From Lachnoclostridium sp. UBA1308 (lineage in GTDB: Bacteria; Bacillota; Clostridia; Lachnospirales; Lachnospiraceae), in NCBI GenBank assembly GCA_002307215.1, contig DBTU01000055.1, forward strand, positions 34,612 to 98,611: a stretch of 64,000 nucleotides of DNA, written 5' to 3'. Both the position numbers and the translations under genes were made by a program. The notes under the pieces were generated by a model that saw only the letters and a program-made list of their open reading frames with translations, had not been told where the DNA came from and did no database searches. This document shows, piece after piece, positions 1 to 9,212 of the stretch (the stretch's first letter is position 1; the number at the start of each line of letters is the position of its first letter).

Positions 1-1056
1 ACAGTTGTTAACAGTTTTCATACCTTTTATACGAAAAGAAATTTTGTTTATAATATTTTTTTATTAAGCTTAGGTAAAGAAAAGTTGGAACTAATTGCAG
101 GCCCAATGTTGGAGTTCGCCCCAACCAGTAAATCATTGTTGAAGAGAAATGAATGTATTGATTTACCAATATATAAAAAGAATGCGTTTCTGGATTTTCT
201 TAATAGTATTCCTTTCATCACTAATGAAAGTATCCACCATAGGGGAATGCTCTTTGTAATCTTATGTCAGAAGCAGCTAATAGATATGAGTCTGCCTGTA
301 CAAAGGATATATCAACATGAAGATGCATATAATGATTTATTAATTATTGAGAACGAGGATGATATAAGTTCAAGATATAATACAAAAAATTTTGATGTAA
401 TCTATAGATTCTTGTCGACTATGCTGAATCATATTATTAGGGGTAATGTAAATGGAGTAACCGAGCTGATCGGTGATTATGGATATTTATTCTGGGGTAT
501 AAAATCCCTTGGCAATAATTATCGTACATTAAAAAACCGGTGTATCGTTACATGTACCATTGCATGTCATTCTGCCGTTCAGGCTAATGCTCCATTTGAA
601 AAAATGTTTCGTCTCTTAAACAAATCCATTTCAATTATTGAGCATTCAACCAAAGCATATGATATTATACTGACGATGACCAAAACCATTGTTAACTATG
701 CCCAATCCGTTTCAGTCTTATCAACTGACAATTATTCCATTCATACAAAACGAGCAATGCAGTATATAAGAAATCATTTTACAGAGAAGATTACCTTAAT
801 ACAACTGGCCGAATATATTCACATAAATCATATTTATCTTTCTGGGTTAATTAATAAAGAAACAAATTTATCTCTTTCCTCTCATATTAATTTAATGCGT
901 ATTGAGGAAAGCAAATATTTATTGTTACATACAACCAAATCGATTCATGAAATAGCAATAACTGTAGGTTATAACTATCAAAATCATTACAATAACATTT
1001 TCAAAAAGCTAGTAGGTATAACTCCATTAGAATATAGACATAACAGTTTGCTATAA
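1..1056 (+). CDS. AraC-family transcriptional regulator, 5' end cut by the window
   Basis: The reading frame is open without a stop from base 1, so the true start lies before the window; the first possible initiator inside it is a TTG at 85. The last 100 residues form a two-helix-turn-helix AraC DNA-binding domain (starting near RAMQYIRNHF and ending GITPLEYRHN at the C-terminus). The roughly 250 residues before it are poorly conserved and probably a sensing region, ligand unknown. Stop at 1054-1056. It stands alone, convergent with map. Family call is firm; target genes cannot be told from the sequence. Confidence 0.85.
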   Translation, partial: TVVNSFHTFYTKRNFVYNIFLLSLGKEKLELIAGPMLEFAPTSKSLLKRNECIDLPIYKKNAFLDFLNSIPFITNESIHHRGMLFVILCQKQLIDMSLPVQRIYQHEDAYNDLLIIENEDDISSRYNTKNFDVIYRFLSTMLNHIIRGNVNGVTELIGDYGYLFWGIKSLGNNYRTLKNRCIVTCTIACHSAVQANAPFEKMFRLLNKSISIIEHSTKAYDIILTMTKTIVNYAQSVSVLSTDNYSIHTKRAMQYIRNHFTEKITLIQLAEYIHINHIYLSGLINKETNLSLSSHINLMRIEESKYLLLHTTKSIHEIAITVGYNYQNHYNNIFKKLVGITPLEYRHNSLL

Positions 1057-1165
1057 ATCTGAGCATTAAAAACCTCCTCAATCTTATAAAGTGATCCATG
1101 AGAAGGTTATATATGTTGTACATCAAGTTATTACTAATTATTCCAGGTCTCAATCAATATCTAAT

Positions 1166-2041
1166 TCAATTAGCGAGTACCTCGCATCCATGATCGGTTA
1201 TTAAAACTGTAACCTCCCACTGAGCTGAGTCTTTACCATCTCTTGTTCTTATCGTCCATCCATTTCTCCTATTGATAAGAACATCAGCCTTTCCCATATT
1301 TATCATCGGCTCTATCGTAAATACCATCCCCGGAACCAGAAGCATCTCTGTACCTTTTTTTGATACGAAGCTGACAAACGGCTCTTCGTGGAATTCAATT
1401 CCTATCCCGTGCCCGCCAATTTCTCTCACTACCGAATATCCGCAAGAACGTGCAAAGTCATTAATCGCCTGGCCTATGTCTCCTAAGAAATTCCATGGCC
1501 TTGCTTGTTCCAGTCCTATATCGATTGCTTTCCTTGTCATATCAACTAATCTTTGTCTCTCCGCGCTAACATGGCCGATACAAAACATTCTGGAGGAGTC
1601 TGCAAAATACCCATTTAGAATCGTTGTAACATCAACATTAATGATATCTCCGTCTTGAAGGATTGCTTTATCCGATGGAATTCCATGACATACCTCATTA
1701 TTGATTGAAGTGCATACACTTTTAGGAAAGCCCTCATATCCTAAGGTTGCCGGCTGTCCACCGAGCTCCCTGGTCTTTTCATATACAAATTGATTAATTC
1801 TGTTCGTGGTCATGCCCACTTGTATCTTCTCTGATATGTAATCAAGAACAGCAGTATTCACTTTACCGCTTTCTCTAATTCCTTCAATTTGAGTCGGCGT
1901 TTTCAAAAGCTTTTTGTCAGGAACAATACAGCCTTTTATTTTATACATTCTGATTTGCTCGTCAATATAGCTGTGACAGATTTTATATTTCTTCCCGCTT
2001 CCGCACCAGCATAAATCATTTCTTTCTATTTTATCATTCAT
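1166..2041 (-). CDS. map: Type I methionine aminopeptidase with N-terminal SEC-C zinc motif
   Basis: Removes the initiator methionine from nascent proteins in the cytosol. An N-terminal SEC-C motif (NDLCWCGSGKKYKICH) precedes an M24 catalytic domain. The five metal ligands of the family are visible: Asp in INVDVTT, Asp in FADSSRMF, His in GGHGIGIEFH, Glu in FTIEPMI and Glu in QWEVTV. The ATG at 2041 is preferred because a GGAG lies 6 nt upstream; an in-frame TTG at 2053 would place that GGAG inside the gene. Map with SEC-C is usually an extra copy in Firmicutes beside one in the ribosomal-protein operon; that is family knowledge, not seen here. Confidence 0.95.
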   Translation of the reverse strand: MNDKIERNDLCWCGSGKKYKICHSYIDEQIRMYKIKGCIVPDKKLLKTPTQIEGIRESGKVNTAVLDYISEKIQVGMTTNRINQFVYEKTRELGGQPATLGYEGFPKSVCTSINNEVCHGIPSDKAILQDGDIINVDVTTILNGYFADSSRMFCIGHVSAERQRLVDMTRKAIDIGLEQARPWNFLGDIGQAINDFARSCGYSVVREIGGHGIGIEFHEEPFVSFVSKKGTEMLLVPGMVFTIEPMINMGKADVLINRRNGWTIRTRDGKDSAQWEVTVLITDHGCEVLAN

Positions 2042-2062
2042 AGATATCTCCAAACATATTTA

Positions 2063-2431
2063 CTAAAGAGTGTTCGATAACATCTCGGATTTTTCATACC
2101 CAGAGAATTGTATCTGTGTTTTACGAAACCGACTTGGTGAATCCCCAAAGCCTTTACAAAACGCTCTGGAAAAAGCCTCATTGGATGAAAATCCATATTT
2201 CACCGCAATATCTATAATCCTAGCGCTAGTTTCTCTTAACTCAACAGCCGCCAAAGTCAGTTTTCGCCTCACCACATATTCTTTAAAGGATATCCCTACT
2301 GTTTCATGAAATTTTGCGGAACAGTAAAAGGAAGAATACCCAACATAATCAGACATCTTATCAAGTGTCGGCTCCTCGTTCAGATTAGCTTCCACCCAGT
2401 CTATCATTCTTTCAATTGTTTTCACCGACAC
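2063..2431 (-). CDS. Small AraC/XylS-type DNA-binding protein without effector domain
   Basis: 122 residues that consist almost only of the AraC double helix-turn-helix (IERMIDWVEANL at the start, YGFSSNEAFSRAFCKGFGDSPSRFRK at the second helix), a size like MarA/SoxS. A GTG start at 2431 is supported by AAGGAG nine bases upstream. The DNA-binding half is close in pattern to the two larger AraC proteins at 4433-5449 and 5621-6463, which carry C-terminal domains that are absent here, so this could be a shortened paralogue. It ends 21 bp before map on the same strand and may be co-transcribed with it. Confidence 0.8.
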   Translation of the reverse strand: MSVKTIERMIDWVEANLNEEPTLDKMSDYVGYSSFYCSAKFHETVGISFKEYVVRRKLTLAAVELRETSARIIDIAVKYGFSSNEAFSRAFCKGFGDSPSRFRKTQIQFSGYEKSEMLSNTL

Positions 2432-2531
2432 TATAGTTCACTCCTTGTAACGCTATTCTATCAAACTATTGATGAGTATTCTTGATAGAAGTTGCGAATA
2501 TTGTAACCTTCTTCGTTCATTATATCACAAA

Positions 2532-3899
2532 TTAATTCAAATTATTAATTCTGTTTATTCTCCAGAGCATACCTGAATTCGGAATATATTGATTGATAAT
2601 ATTTGGGTCGCTTATCCCTATCTCCAATACATACATTGCTCCCTCCGGTCCGAAAGTTACATCAACGATTCTTCCAAATCCCGAATCCTCCATAGTCAAG
2701 GCCGGAAGTCCTGATTTATTACTGGCAAATGTAATTATTTCTCGGGTGTTTTGATCAATCTTGGATATCTTGTGCCCAATTCCTCTATAGGGAGCGGATG
2801 GTCCCATTGTTAATGGGCCAAGGCTTCCAAATTCTGCAATATATAGATCACCGATAGGTCCAAAGCTCTCATTATAGTTGATATCAAATCCCATGATAGA
2901 TGAATGCGAAGAAAATTCAGCATAAGGCTTTGGTGGAATATTCGGATGTTCTGCCAATAAAAATTCGGGCTGATGTCTTCCCTCCGGCTGAAATCTCGGT
3001 AAAGTTACCGGTTCTCCGGCCGAATAATCCGGCCAACCATACCAAACTCCCGGTTCAACATAGTAAATCTCATCCGGAGCATTTGCAATCGGTCTGCTGC
3101 CCCTGACATCATAACCACGATTTGCTGCCAGTAGCCTAAACTCTTTGTCAAACTTAATTCTGATCGGATTCCGAAAGCCCCAAGCAACCATTTCAATTTG
3201 AGTACCATCCCTGTTCGCTCTTAGAATGCTGCCTGATGCCTTTATCACGCTCCTAACTATTTCATACGTTTCACTGGCAACGCCGTAGGGGCAAAAACCT
3301 CCTGTACTTGCTTTTTCCCCATGGACAAAAATGTTATCCGTGATATAATTCTGTCCATTCAGAACAATATTACTCGCCGGAACATCGTGAAGTAAAGGGT
3401 GGTCATATACCCAAGGATTATCTGCCCCGACTACCCCTGAATTAGTAGCTGTCCCTAATCCAAAATATATCTTTCCCTCCGGTCCAAAGGCTACATTACT
3501 TATTCCAAAATCGCCGTTACAGGGTAAACCGGCGATGATACTCTGCCTGTTTCCATTCGAATGAAGTACAGATATGAAGTTCTTATGAGAAACATATATA
3601 TTTCCATCCAGATAACTTATCCCGGTGATCGGCAAAGTAAAATTATCAGCTATCGTCTCAAAGCGATTATTGATATAATGTAATACTTTTGGATTGCCTG
3701 ATGTAACTCCTGAATCCGCAACATATAGATCACCATTATCAGAAAAAACCATATCAATTGGTACATCTAGTCCCGCCGCAACTACTTCAATTTGATATCC
3801 GGGTGGAAGATAGATATTCTTTGTATCAATATTTCTGGTGGAAGTACTATTTTGGTTAAATGCCCTGAGTCTATAATTATTTTCAAAAGAATATTTCAT
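2532..3899 (-). CDS. PQQ-dependent sugar dehydrogenase-like (glucose/sorbosone dehydrogenase fold) beta-propeller
   Basis: 455 residues with repeated propeller blades, e.g. FSDNGDLYVAD, SYLDGNIYVSHKN, FGPEGKIYFGLGTA, WGFRNPIRIKFD, DLYIAEFGSLG and FGPEGAMYVLEIG. These match the glucose/sorbosone dehydrogenase family. Known members oxidise sugars with PQQ in the periplasm or outside the cell, but this protein has no signal peptide or membrane segment, so a redox role is unproven; it may only use the propeller scaffold. The ribosome binding site is weak (AGGG). It sits alone among AraC-type regulators that could control it. Confidence 0.75.
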   Translation of the reverse strand: MKYSFENNYRLRAFNQNSTSTRNIDTKNIYLPPGYQIEVVAAGLDVPIDMVFSDNGDLYVADSGVTSGNPKVLHYINNRFETIADNFTLPITGISYLDGNIYVSHKNFISVLHSNGNRQSIIAGLPCNGDFGISNVAFGPEGKIYFGLGTATNSGVVGADNPWVYDHPLLHDVPASNIVLNGQNYITDNIFVHGEKASTGGFCPYGVASETYEIVRSVIKASGSILRANRDGTQIEMVAWGFRNPIRIKFDKEFRLLAANRGYDVRGSRPIANAPDEIYYVEPGVWYGWPDYSAGEPVTLPRFQPEGRHQPEFLLAEHPNIPPKPYAEFSSHSSIMGFDINYNESFGPIGDLYIAEFGSLGPLTMGPSAPYRGIGHKISKIDQNTREIITFASNKSGLPALTMEDSGFGRIVDVTFGPEGAMYVLEIGISDPNIINQYIPNSGMLWRINRINNLN

Positions 3900-3990
3900 A
3901 TACTACCCTAAATTACGATATTCATTAATACATTTTATTCGCAATATTTATTTCTGCAATTGCCAATATCAAAGATTTCAATAAAATTAA

Positions 3991-4273
3991 CTATAATTTT
4001 CCTGTATCGTTGCAAGAAAATACTACTTCTTCCATCAATGAATTTTCATTATCAAAAACTAGCTCGTTCATCTATCAGAAATTGCAGTATCAATGCGTCT
4101 TGCCGTTTCGACAAGTATTCACCAATTGAGCAACGAAAGGCGTAACTGAATAGTTTTTGTAAGCCAGATACAGATACATAACACTCTTTAGCCAAGTCAT
4201 CTAATGTGAATTGCTCACATAGATTCTCTTCTATTACATTAAGAGCTGTAACAAGAATAGATATATCCCGCAC
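3991..4273 (-). pseudogene. Decayed AraC-type regulator
   Basis: A GTG at 4273 with GAGGG six bases upstream opens a frame that reads as the first half of an AraC DNA-binding domain (ALNVIEENLCEQFTLDDLAKECYVSVSGLQKLF, shown in parts) and stops at 4052, before the second helix-turn-helix. Shifting one base near 4058 continues with residues ENSLMEEVVFSCND, which resemble the start of the second helix-turn-helix, before a stop at 3991. No full-length product is possible. The remnant belongs to the same paralogue group as its neighbours. Confidence 0.6.
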
Positions 4274-4296
4274 ACATTTCCCTCTTTTCTTCATTT

Positions 4297-4308
4297 GATA
4301 ACGTTATC
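4297..4308. promoter_or_regulatory. 12-bp perfect palindrome upstream of the decayed AraC gene
   Basis: GATAACGTTATC lies just upstream of the remnant's start region, where an operator would be expected. Nothing else supports binding. Confidence 0.3.
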
Positions 4309-4432
4309 TATTTCTTATTATATCAAAAAAGCAGGAAGATACTTGATGTTTTGTGTATATTATGACATTGATCCCAGAAAATTAAATAAACATAAAGATC
4401 GTATCACATCTAGCGGTCCTTCTTTAATCCGT

Positions 4433-5449
4433 CTAACTCATGACTCTTAACTTCAACCAATCCTCCACCATTTTGTAATATTTATGATCCGGCTCAGCAT
4501 TTTCGATGTAAAATTCTAATGTCTGCACATAAATAATCTTCCCATCTACCTCCACCGGTTCAGCATTTCGAAAGAGGAGTTCCTCGGTATCGTCGCCCTG
4601 ACATTCTCCATAGAACATACATCTAACCTTCATGCCTTCAAACATGGTATCAAAATACTTGAAACCACTGAAACTTTCTTCTGCCTTACCATCCTTACCA
4701 AAAAAATTCAATATTTTCTGTTCTTCATTCCATTTGAAGGTTAAACAGATTTTCTCAAGTTTAAATTCCAGTCCATGTGCAAATATCATTGTTTTTCCGT
4801 CTACTTTAAACTTAATGCCACTATCATCGAGCCTTTTAGCCAACCTTAACAGGATACCCCAATCCTTTTTCTGTTTCATGTCGTTGATACTAATTCGATA
4901 TTCATAACTTTTCTTATCCATAGTTAACCCTCCATTAATTTTTGTATTTTCATCATAACAATTAAGGAGACCTTTTTCCTGTTCTGTATGCTTTTGATTT
5001 GTCCGCAACGTCGGTTGTTCATCCGATATAATATTATCCCACCCACCACGTATTTCCAGTATGATCTGCATTGGATTAAATTCTTTGATTTTGGGATATG
5101 TTCTTCTGATAAAACTTGGTGGAAATCCATGAAATCGTGAAAATGCCTTGGCAAAAGCTTCGGGAGTTTCATATCCATACTTAAATGCAAGCTCAATAAT
5201 ATGTATGTTAGACCTCATAAGTTCTTGTCCCGCAAGCGAAAGCCGCCTGTTTCGCACATATTCCATGATAGTCAAATTGCAAACGCTCTTAAATAAGCTA
5301 TTCATTGTTGAAATACTCATATAAAATTGAGCTGCAATAATATTTGGTACTAACTCTTCATAAATATCTTCTTCAATATAATCAATGATACGTTGCACGA
5401 TATCTATAGAAGCACCGTTACTATTACCTTTTTCAAATTTCTTAGCCAT
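4433..5449 (-). CDS. AraC-type regulator with an unrecognised C-terminal domain
   Basis: 338 residues. Residues 15-130 form the AraC DNA-binding domain (IVQRIIDYIEEDIYEEL; FKYGYETPEAFAKAFSRFHGFPPSF). After a linker, residues about 175-338 form a separate domain beginning MDKKSYEYRISINDMKQKKDWG that I do not recognise; it is acidic, beta-rich in look, and has no membrane segment. In related proteins this position holds a GyrI-like effector-binding domain, so ligand sensing is a reasonable inference. Start at 5449 is supported by AGGAGG eight bases upstream. Monocistronic. Confidence 0.8.
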   Translation of the reverse strand: MAKKFEKGNSNGASIDIVQRIIDYIEEDIYEELVPNIIAAQFYMSISTMNSLFKSVCNLTIMEYVRNRRLSLAGQELMRSNIHIIELAFKYGYETPEAFAKAFSRFHGFPPSFIRRTYPKIKEFNPMQIILEIRGGWDNIISDEQPTLRTNQKHTEQEKGLLNCYDENTKINGGLTMDKKSYEYRISINDMKQKKDWGILLRLAKRLDDSGIKFKVDGKTMIFAHGLEFKLEKICLTFKWNEEQKILNFFGKDGKAEESFSGFKYFDTMFEGMKVRCMFYGECQGDDTEELLFRNAEPVEVDGKIIYVQTLEFYIENAEPDHKYYKMVEDWLKLRVMS

Positions 5450-5588
5450 GATCTATACCTCCTATATTGGTAACTACATTATATATTAAGAAGCGTTGTT
5501 ATTCCTGTCTTGAATAAATAAGTTTTGTCAGCTATTGAAAAATATATCAATTACTTTTTACAGTGTTGACGATCACCGAAAATAGAAT

Positions 5589-5616
5589 AGCCCGCCGATA
5601 ATGACCTCGACGGGCT
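5589..5616 (-). terminator. Rho-independent terminator after the AraC-GyrI gene
   Basis: A 9-bp stem with one mismatch (arms AGCCCGTCG and CGGCGGGCT on the minus strand) lies directly after the stop codon at 5621 and is followed by a T-rich stretch. Confidence 0.7.
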
Positions 5617-5620
5617 GTTT

Positions 5621-6463
5621 TCAACTCTTAATAACAGGTATCCATATTTCGCTTTTATAATCAGATGCGCTTAAATCACCGTTTGAGTACCACTCCACTT
5701 CCGGTGCTTCTGCGTGTTCATAACCAGATGTAGGAAACCATTCTGAAAAAATCCGTCCCCATGTTTCTGCCATTGCAGTAGGCATTGGGCCGGTTATTTC
5801 AAAAATCGCCCATGTAAGAGATGGTATTTCAAGCTCGCACATCGTTTTAGAACAATCTTTTTTCGTTATGGCAGCAATGTAGTAATCAGTCGTGTTATCT
5901 TCATACATACCGCTGTATACACCCACCAACCCATCCCCAAGCCCGGCAATTTGCCCGATTGTTTCCGCCGATGTCTCACTCCACATCTTCCCAATGTTTT
6001 CGCCCAAGCCTTCAACATGAGAAAATCTTTGCTTAATACCTACAATTGTATATGAATCTTTTTGCTCAATTCTATAATTCATCTCAACCACTCCTTTTAG
6101 TGATAAGGAGAATGTTATACGAGGATACGCCTTTAGGGTGATGCCCTTTTCTCTTGCTTTTGACGGTATAATTCCATGCATTGCAACAAATGCACGAGAA
6201 AACGAATCAGGCGAATTATAGCCATACTTCAAAGCAATATCAATTATCTTTTCATTACCATTCTGCAAATCAAAGGCGGCAAGGGTTAAGCGACGTCGCC
6301 GTATGTACTCGGATAGCGGTATGCCGATAAGGAAACCAAACATGCGCTGAAAGTGATATTGAGAGCATAATGCTATTTGTGCGATCCTTGAATATTCGAT
6401 TTCGTTGTCAAGATTACTTTCGATATAATCAATCGCTTGTTTCATGTTTTCCAGAGTATCCAT
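5621..6463 (-). CDS. AraC-family regulator with GyrI-like effector-binding domain
   Basis: 280 residues from the ATG at 6463, which has AAAGGAG seven bases upstream; an upstream in-frame ATG at 6481 would cover that site. Residues 5-110 are an AraC DNA-binding domain (MKQAIDYIESNLDNEIEYS; LKYGYNSPDSFSRAF). Residues about 125-280 resemble the GyrI/Rob C-terminal fold that binds small amphipathic molecules (YRIEQKDSYTIVGIKQ at the start, SEIWIPVIKS at the end). Such proteins commonly sense drugs or other hydrophobic ligands. No target gene is adjacent. Confidence 0.9.
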   Translation of the reverse strand: MDTLENMKQAIDYIESNLDNEIEYSRIAQIALCSQYHFQRMFGFLIGIPLSEYIRRRRLTLAAFDLQNGNEKIIDIALKYGYNSPDSFSRAFVAMHGIIPSKAREKGITLKAYPRITFSLSLKGVVEMNYRIEQKDSYTIVGIKQRFSHVEGLGENIGKMWSETSAETIGQIAGLGDGLVGVYSGMYEDNTTDYYIAAITKKDCSKTMCELEIPSLTWAIFEITGPMPTAMAETWGRIFSEWFPTSGYEHAEAPEVEWYSNGDLSASDYKSEIWIPVIKS

Positions 6464-6481
6464 ATTATTCTCCTTTCGCAT

Positions 6482-6791
6482 TCAGTATAATATAGGTAAA
6501 GGACAAATACCCGACAATTATTGCAAGTATTTGTGGGTTAGAGTGTTAATAAGCTCATAACGAATACTATAAAAATCAACTATATCAACCTCTTAATCCA
6601 ATACACCAAATGATTTTTGAGATTATATACATAATAAACCGTAAGGAATTACAAGTCAACAACTTTAACCTAGTGAAACTATATCCCATTGCCCAATGGG
6701 TGGGCACCTAATGAGTGATAGAATAATAATTCATCGCCTGTGTACCTAAGCACATACTTTGAAAGAAATGCAATTTACTATGCGTATCAAA
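6482..6791. other. Gene-free stretch with no recognised element
   Basis: About 310 AT-rich bases between the AraC-GyrI gene and the yebC terminator. A small hairpin (TGCCCAATGGGTGGGCA near 6690) is the only structure I see. No tRNA or small gene was found. Confidence 0.5.
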
Positions 6792-6836
6792 AATCCTGCA
6801 TTCATCACTTGTTTCAATTGTGATAAATGCAGGATT
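6792..6836 (-). terminator. Strong terminator after yebC
   Basis: Long near-perfect hairpin, arms AATCCTGCATT and AATGCAGGATT extended by ATCAC/GTGAT, followed on the minus strand by TTTTTGAT. Confidence 0.85.
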
Positions 6837-6893
6837 AAATATATACTCCATTTTTTATGAAAACCATCCAATATACCAAAACCGGTATATTAC

Positions 6894-7622
6894 TTACTCT
6901 TCCCAATTATGCCAAACTTCCTGTACATCATCATCTTCGTCGAGTAAATCAAGGATTCTGTTCATGGACTTAATATCATTTTCATCCTTTAGCTCCACCC
7001 AGGTCTGGGGAATCATAGAGACATCCGCCTGTGCCATAGGAAGCTTTATCTTCTCTAGGTTTTCTCTTACGACACTGAAATCATCGGGGTCGGTCAGAAT
7101 CTCGAAGCTGTCTTCTTCTTCCGAAAAATCCTCTGCTCCGGCATCAAGGACAACCATCATCAGGTCATCAAACTTCATATCGCATTCTTCCTTGTCAATG
7201 ATGATCTGGCCCTTTCTGTCAAACATAAAGGATACACAGCCCTGAGAACCAACATTTCCGTTACCTTTGGTAAATGCGTTACGGACATTAGCTGCTGTTC
7301 TGTTCTTATTATCGGTAAGTGCTTCCACAATGATTGCAATTCCATTCGGACCGTAGCCCTCATAGGTTACGACCTCGTAGTTTACCGAATTGGCATCACC
7401 GGCTGCCTTCTTAATGCTTCGATCTATGGTATCATTCGGCATGTTGTTGGCCTTTGCTTTCGCAATGATATCCTTAAGGTGGCTGTTGGCGTTCGGGTCA
7501 GCCCCACCTTCCTTAACTGCAACTGCAATTTCACGGCCAAGCTTCGTAAATACTTTTCCCTTAGTTGAGTCGTTTCTTTCTTTCTTATGTTTTATGTTCG
7601 CAAATTTAGAATGTCCTGACAT
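6894..7622 (-). CDS. yebC: YebC/PmpR (TACO1) family protein
   Basis: 242 residues, the usual family length, opening with the signature SGHSKFANIKHKKERNDSTK. It carries the acidic surface stretch typical of the family (DAGAEDFSEEEDSFEILTD). Members have been described both as DNA-binding regulators and, more recently, as translation factors that relieve ribosome stalling; which applies here cannot be told. Start at 7622 has AAGGAG upstream. It follows argR with a 75-bp gap and ends at a strong terminator. Confidence 0.95.
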   Translation of the reverse strand: MSGHSKFANIKHKKERNDSTKGKVFTKLGREIAVAVKEGGADPNANSHLKDIIAKAKANNMPNDTIDRSIKKAAGDANSVNYEVVTYEGYGPNGIAIIVEALTDNKNRTAANVRNAFTKGNGNVGSQGCVSFMFDRKGQIIIDKEECDMKFDDLMMVVLDAGAEDFSEEEDSFEILTDPDDFSVVRENLEKIKLPMAQADVSMIPQTWVELKDENDIKSMNRILDLLDEDDDVQEVWHNWEE

Positions 7623-7697
7623 AATATAAGTCTCCTTATTCGTTTTGTAGCTTTATGTGCTCCATTATTTTATCATCGTTTTTTCAGTTCGGCAAGT

Positions 7698-8153
7698 TTA
7701 ATCTGCATTAATCAGCTTACTTAGCCTCTCCATAACAGCGATTGTCTCTTCCGAAGTTCTGATTGCACACATAACTGTATCATCTCCGGCGATACATCCA
7801 ACGATGCTACTGATTTGTAGTGCATCCAGCGCGGCGGCTACAGCCATCGCCATTCCCGGAACCGTCTTAACTACCATAATGTTCTGCGCCATATCCATGG
7901 ATACAAAGCCATCCCTTAATACGCGTGCATATTTCTCACTTAATCCGGCTTCCGTCTTCTGGAGTACGATATATTTTTGCTTTCCACCATCATCAGTAAC
8001 CTTAGTCAGCTTTAACTCTCTGATATCTCTGGATACGGTTGCCTGTGTTACATTGTACCCATCCTTCATCAGTCTATCCGCCAAATCTTCCTGCGTCTCA
8101 ATCTCATATTTATTAATAAGTTCAATGATCTTGCTCTGTCTGCTTATCTTCAT
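7698..8153 (-). CDS. argR: Arginine repressor ArgR
   Basis: Winged-helix DNA-binding half (SRQSKIIELINKYEIETQEDL, and the recognition helix NVTQATVSRDIRELKL) followed by the oligomerisation and arginine-binding half with the characteristic GCIAGDDTVMCAIRT near the C-terminus. About 151 residues, normal size. Two ATGs are adjacent; the second, at 8153, sits six bases from GGAGG and is preferred. As in many Clostridia it lies in the dxs-tlyA-nadK-argR order; the recN gene that often follows is not here and yebC takes its place. Confidence 0.95.
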   Translation of the reverse strand: MKISRQSKIIELINKYEIETQEDLADRLMKDGYNVTQATVSRDIRELKLTKVTDDGGKQKYIVLQKTEAGLSEKYARVLRDGFVSMDMAQNIMVVKTVPGMAMAVAAALDALQISSIVGCIAGDDTVMCAIRTSEETIAVMERLSKLINAD

Positions 8154-8199
8154 CATAAACCTCCACCTTGCCGCTGTACGGCATCCGATATCATGTATT

Positions 8200-9069
8200 T
8201 TAGTCTCCGTTGTTATTTAGCTTAGACCGTAGAATTTCATAAATGCCGGTACGGTTCAGTTTTACGAGCTTCGTATTATAGAAAGCCTTTTTGATTAAGA
8301 TTGTATCATCTGTTCCTAGCTCGACCACTTTATTTCCGTCAAAGCAGGCGATTGCTTCCGCTTCCTGTGTCTTCTTACTCTTACCCACAATTACCTTAAT
8401 CATATCCTCTGCTGAAACTACTATGCTTCGTGGACTTAAGGAGTGTGGACAGATTGGTGTGATTACCATGACATCTGCTTTTGTTATGACAATCGGCCCG
8501 CCTGCCGACAGATTATAAGCCGTCGAACCCGTTGGGGTCGATACAACGACTCCGTCTCCCAGAAAATTGTCTACCAGTTCATCATTCACGTAAATACCAA
8601 GACTAATAATTCTGGAAAACCCTTTTCTGGTAATTACAATATCGTTTAACGCATAACCCGGGCTATTACAGCAGGGCTTCTGATTCATTGGATTGTAAAC
8701 GGTAATTCCCTCAAGCATCAACCGGTTCTCAATCCGGTAGTCATCACGAAACAGACGCTCAAGAGCCTGTTCTATATTTTGCGTTTCGATTTCAGCCAAA
8801 AAGCCCAAAGTCCCAAGGTTCACACCCAGAATCGGGATATTATAAGTCATCAGATCATTTGCCGTCTGAATGATTGTTCCGTCTCCTCCAAGCACTATGG
8901 CACACTCGATATCCTCAGGGATATCCTTTGTCATACAGCTTTCCATGGTGGAAGAAACACATGTTATAATTGCCTTCTTCCCTGCTTTTTCAATATAAGC
9001 AGCAATCTTTTTCGTGATTTGGCAATCTATATCTTTTTCTTTATTTGTAATGATAAGAAAGCGATCCAT
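8200..9069 (-). CDS. nadK: NAD kinase
   Basis: Phosphorylates NAD to NADP in the cytosol. The 289 residues contain the family motifs LGGDGTIIQTAND, the GxLGFLAE-type NLGTLGFLAEI, the glycine-rich TPTGSTAYNLSAGGPI and the late TPICPHSLSPRSIV. Start at 9069 is preceded by GGAGAG. It follows tlyA in the same direction and its spacing suggests co-transcription with argR 44 bp downstream. Confidence 0.97.
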   Translation of the reverse strand: MDRFLIITNKEKDIDCQITKKIAAYIEKAGKKAIITCVSSTMESCMTKDIPEDIECAIVLGGDGTIIQTANDLMTYNIPILGVNLGTLGFLAEIETQNIEQALERLFRDDYRIENRLMLEGITVYNPMNQKPCCNSPGYALNDIVITRKGFSRIISLGIYVNDELVDNFLGDGVVVSTPTGSTAYNLSAGGPIVITKADVMVITPICPHSLSPRSIVVSAEDMIKVIVGKSKKTQEAEAIACFDGNKVVELGTDDTILIKKAFYNTKLVKLNRTGIYEILRSKLNNNGD

Positions 9070-9212
9070 TCTTATTGCTACTCTCCTTGGGTGACTGCGT
9101 TAATAAGTATACAAAGAGTCTATCATACAATTCCATTAATTTCAAGCCATCAGCACTTTAATACAAGTATAATTTCACAATAAGCAGAATAATTATGCGT
9201 TATTAAGAAAAG

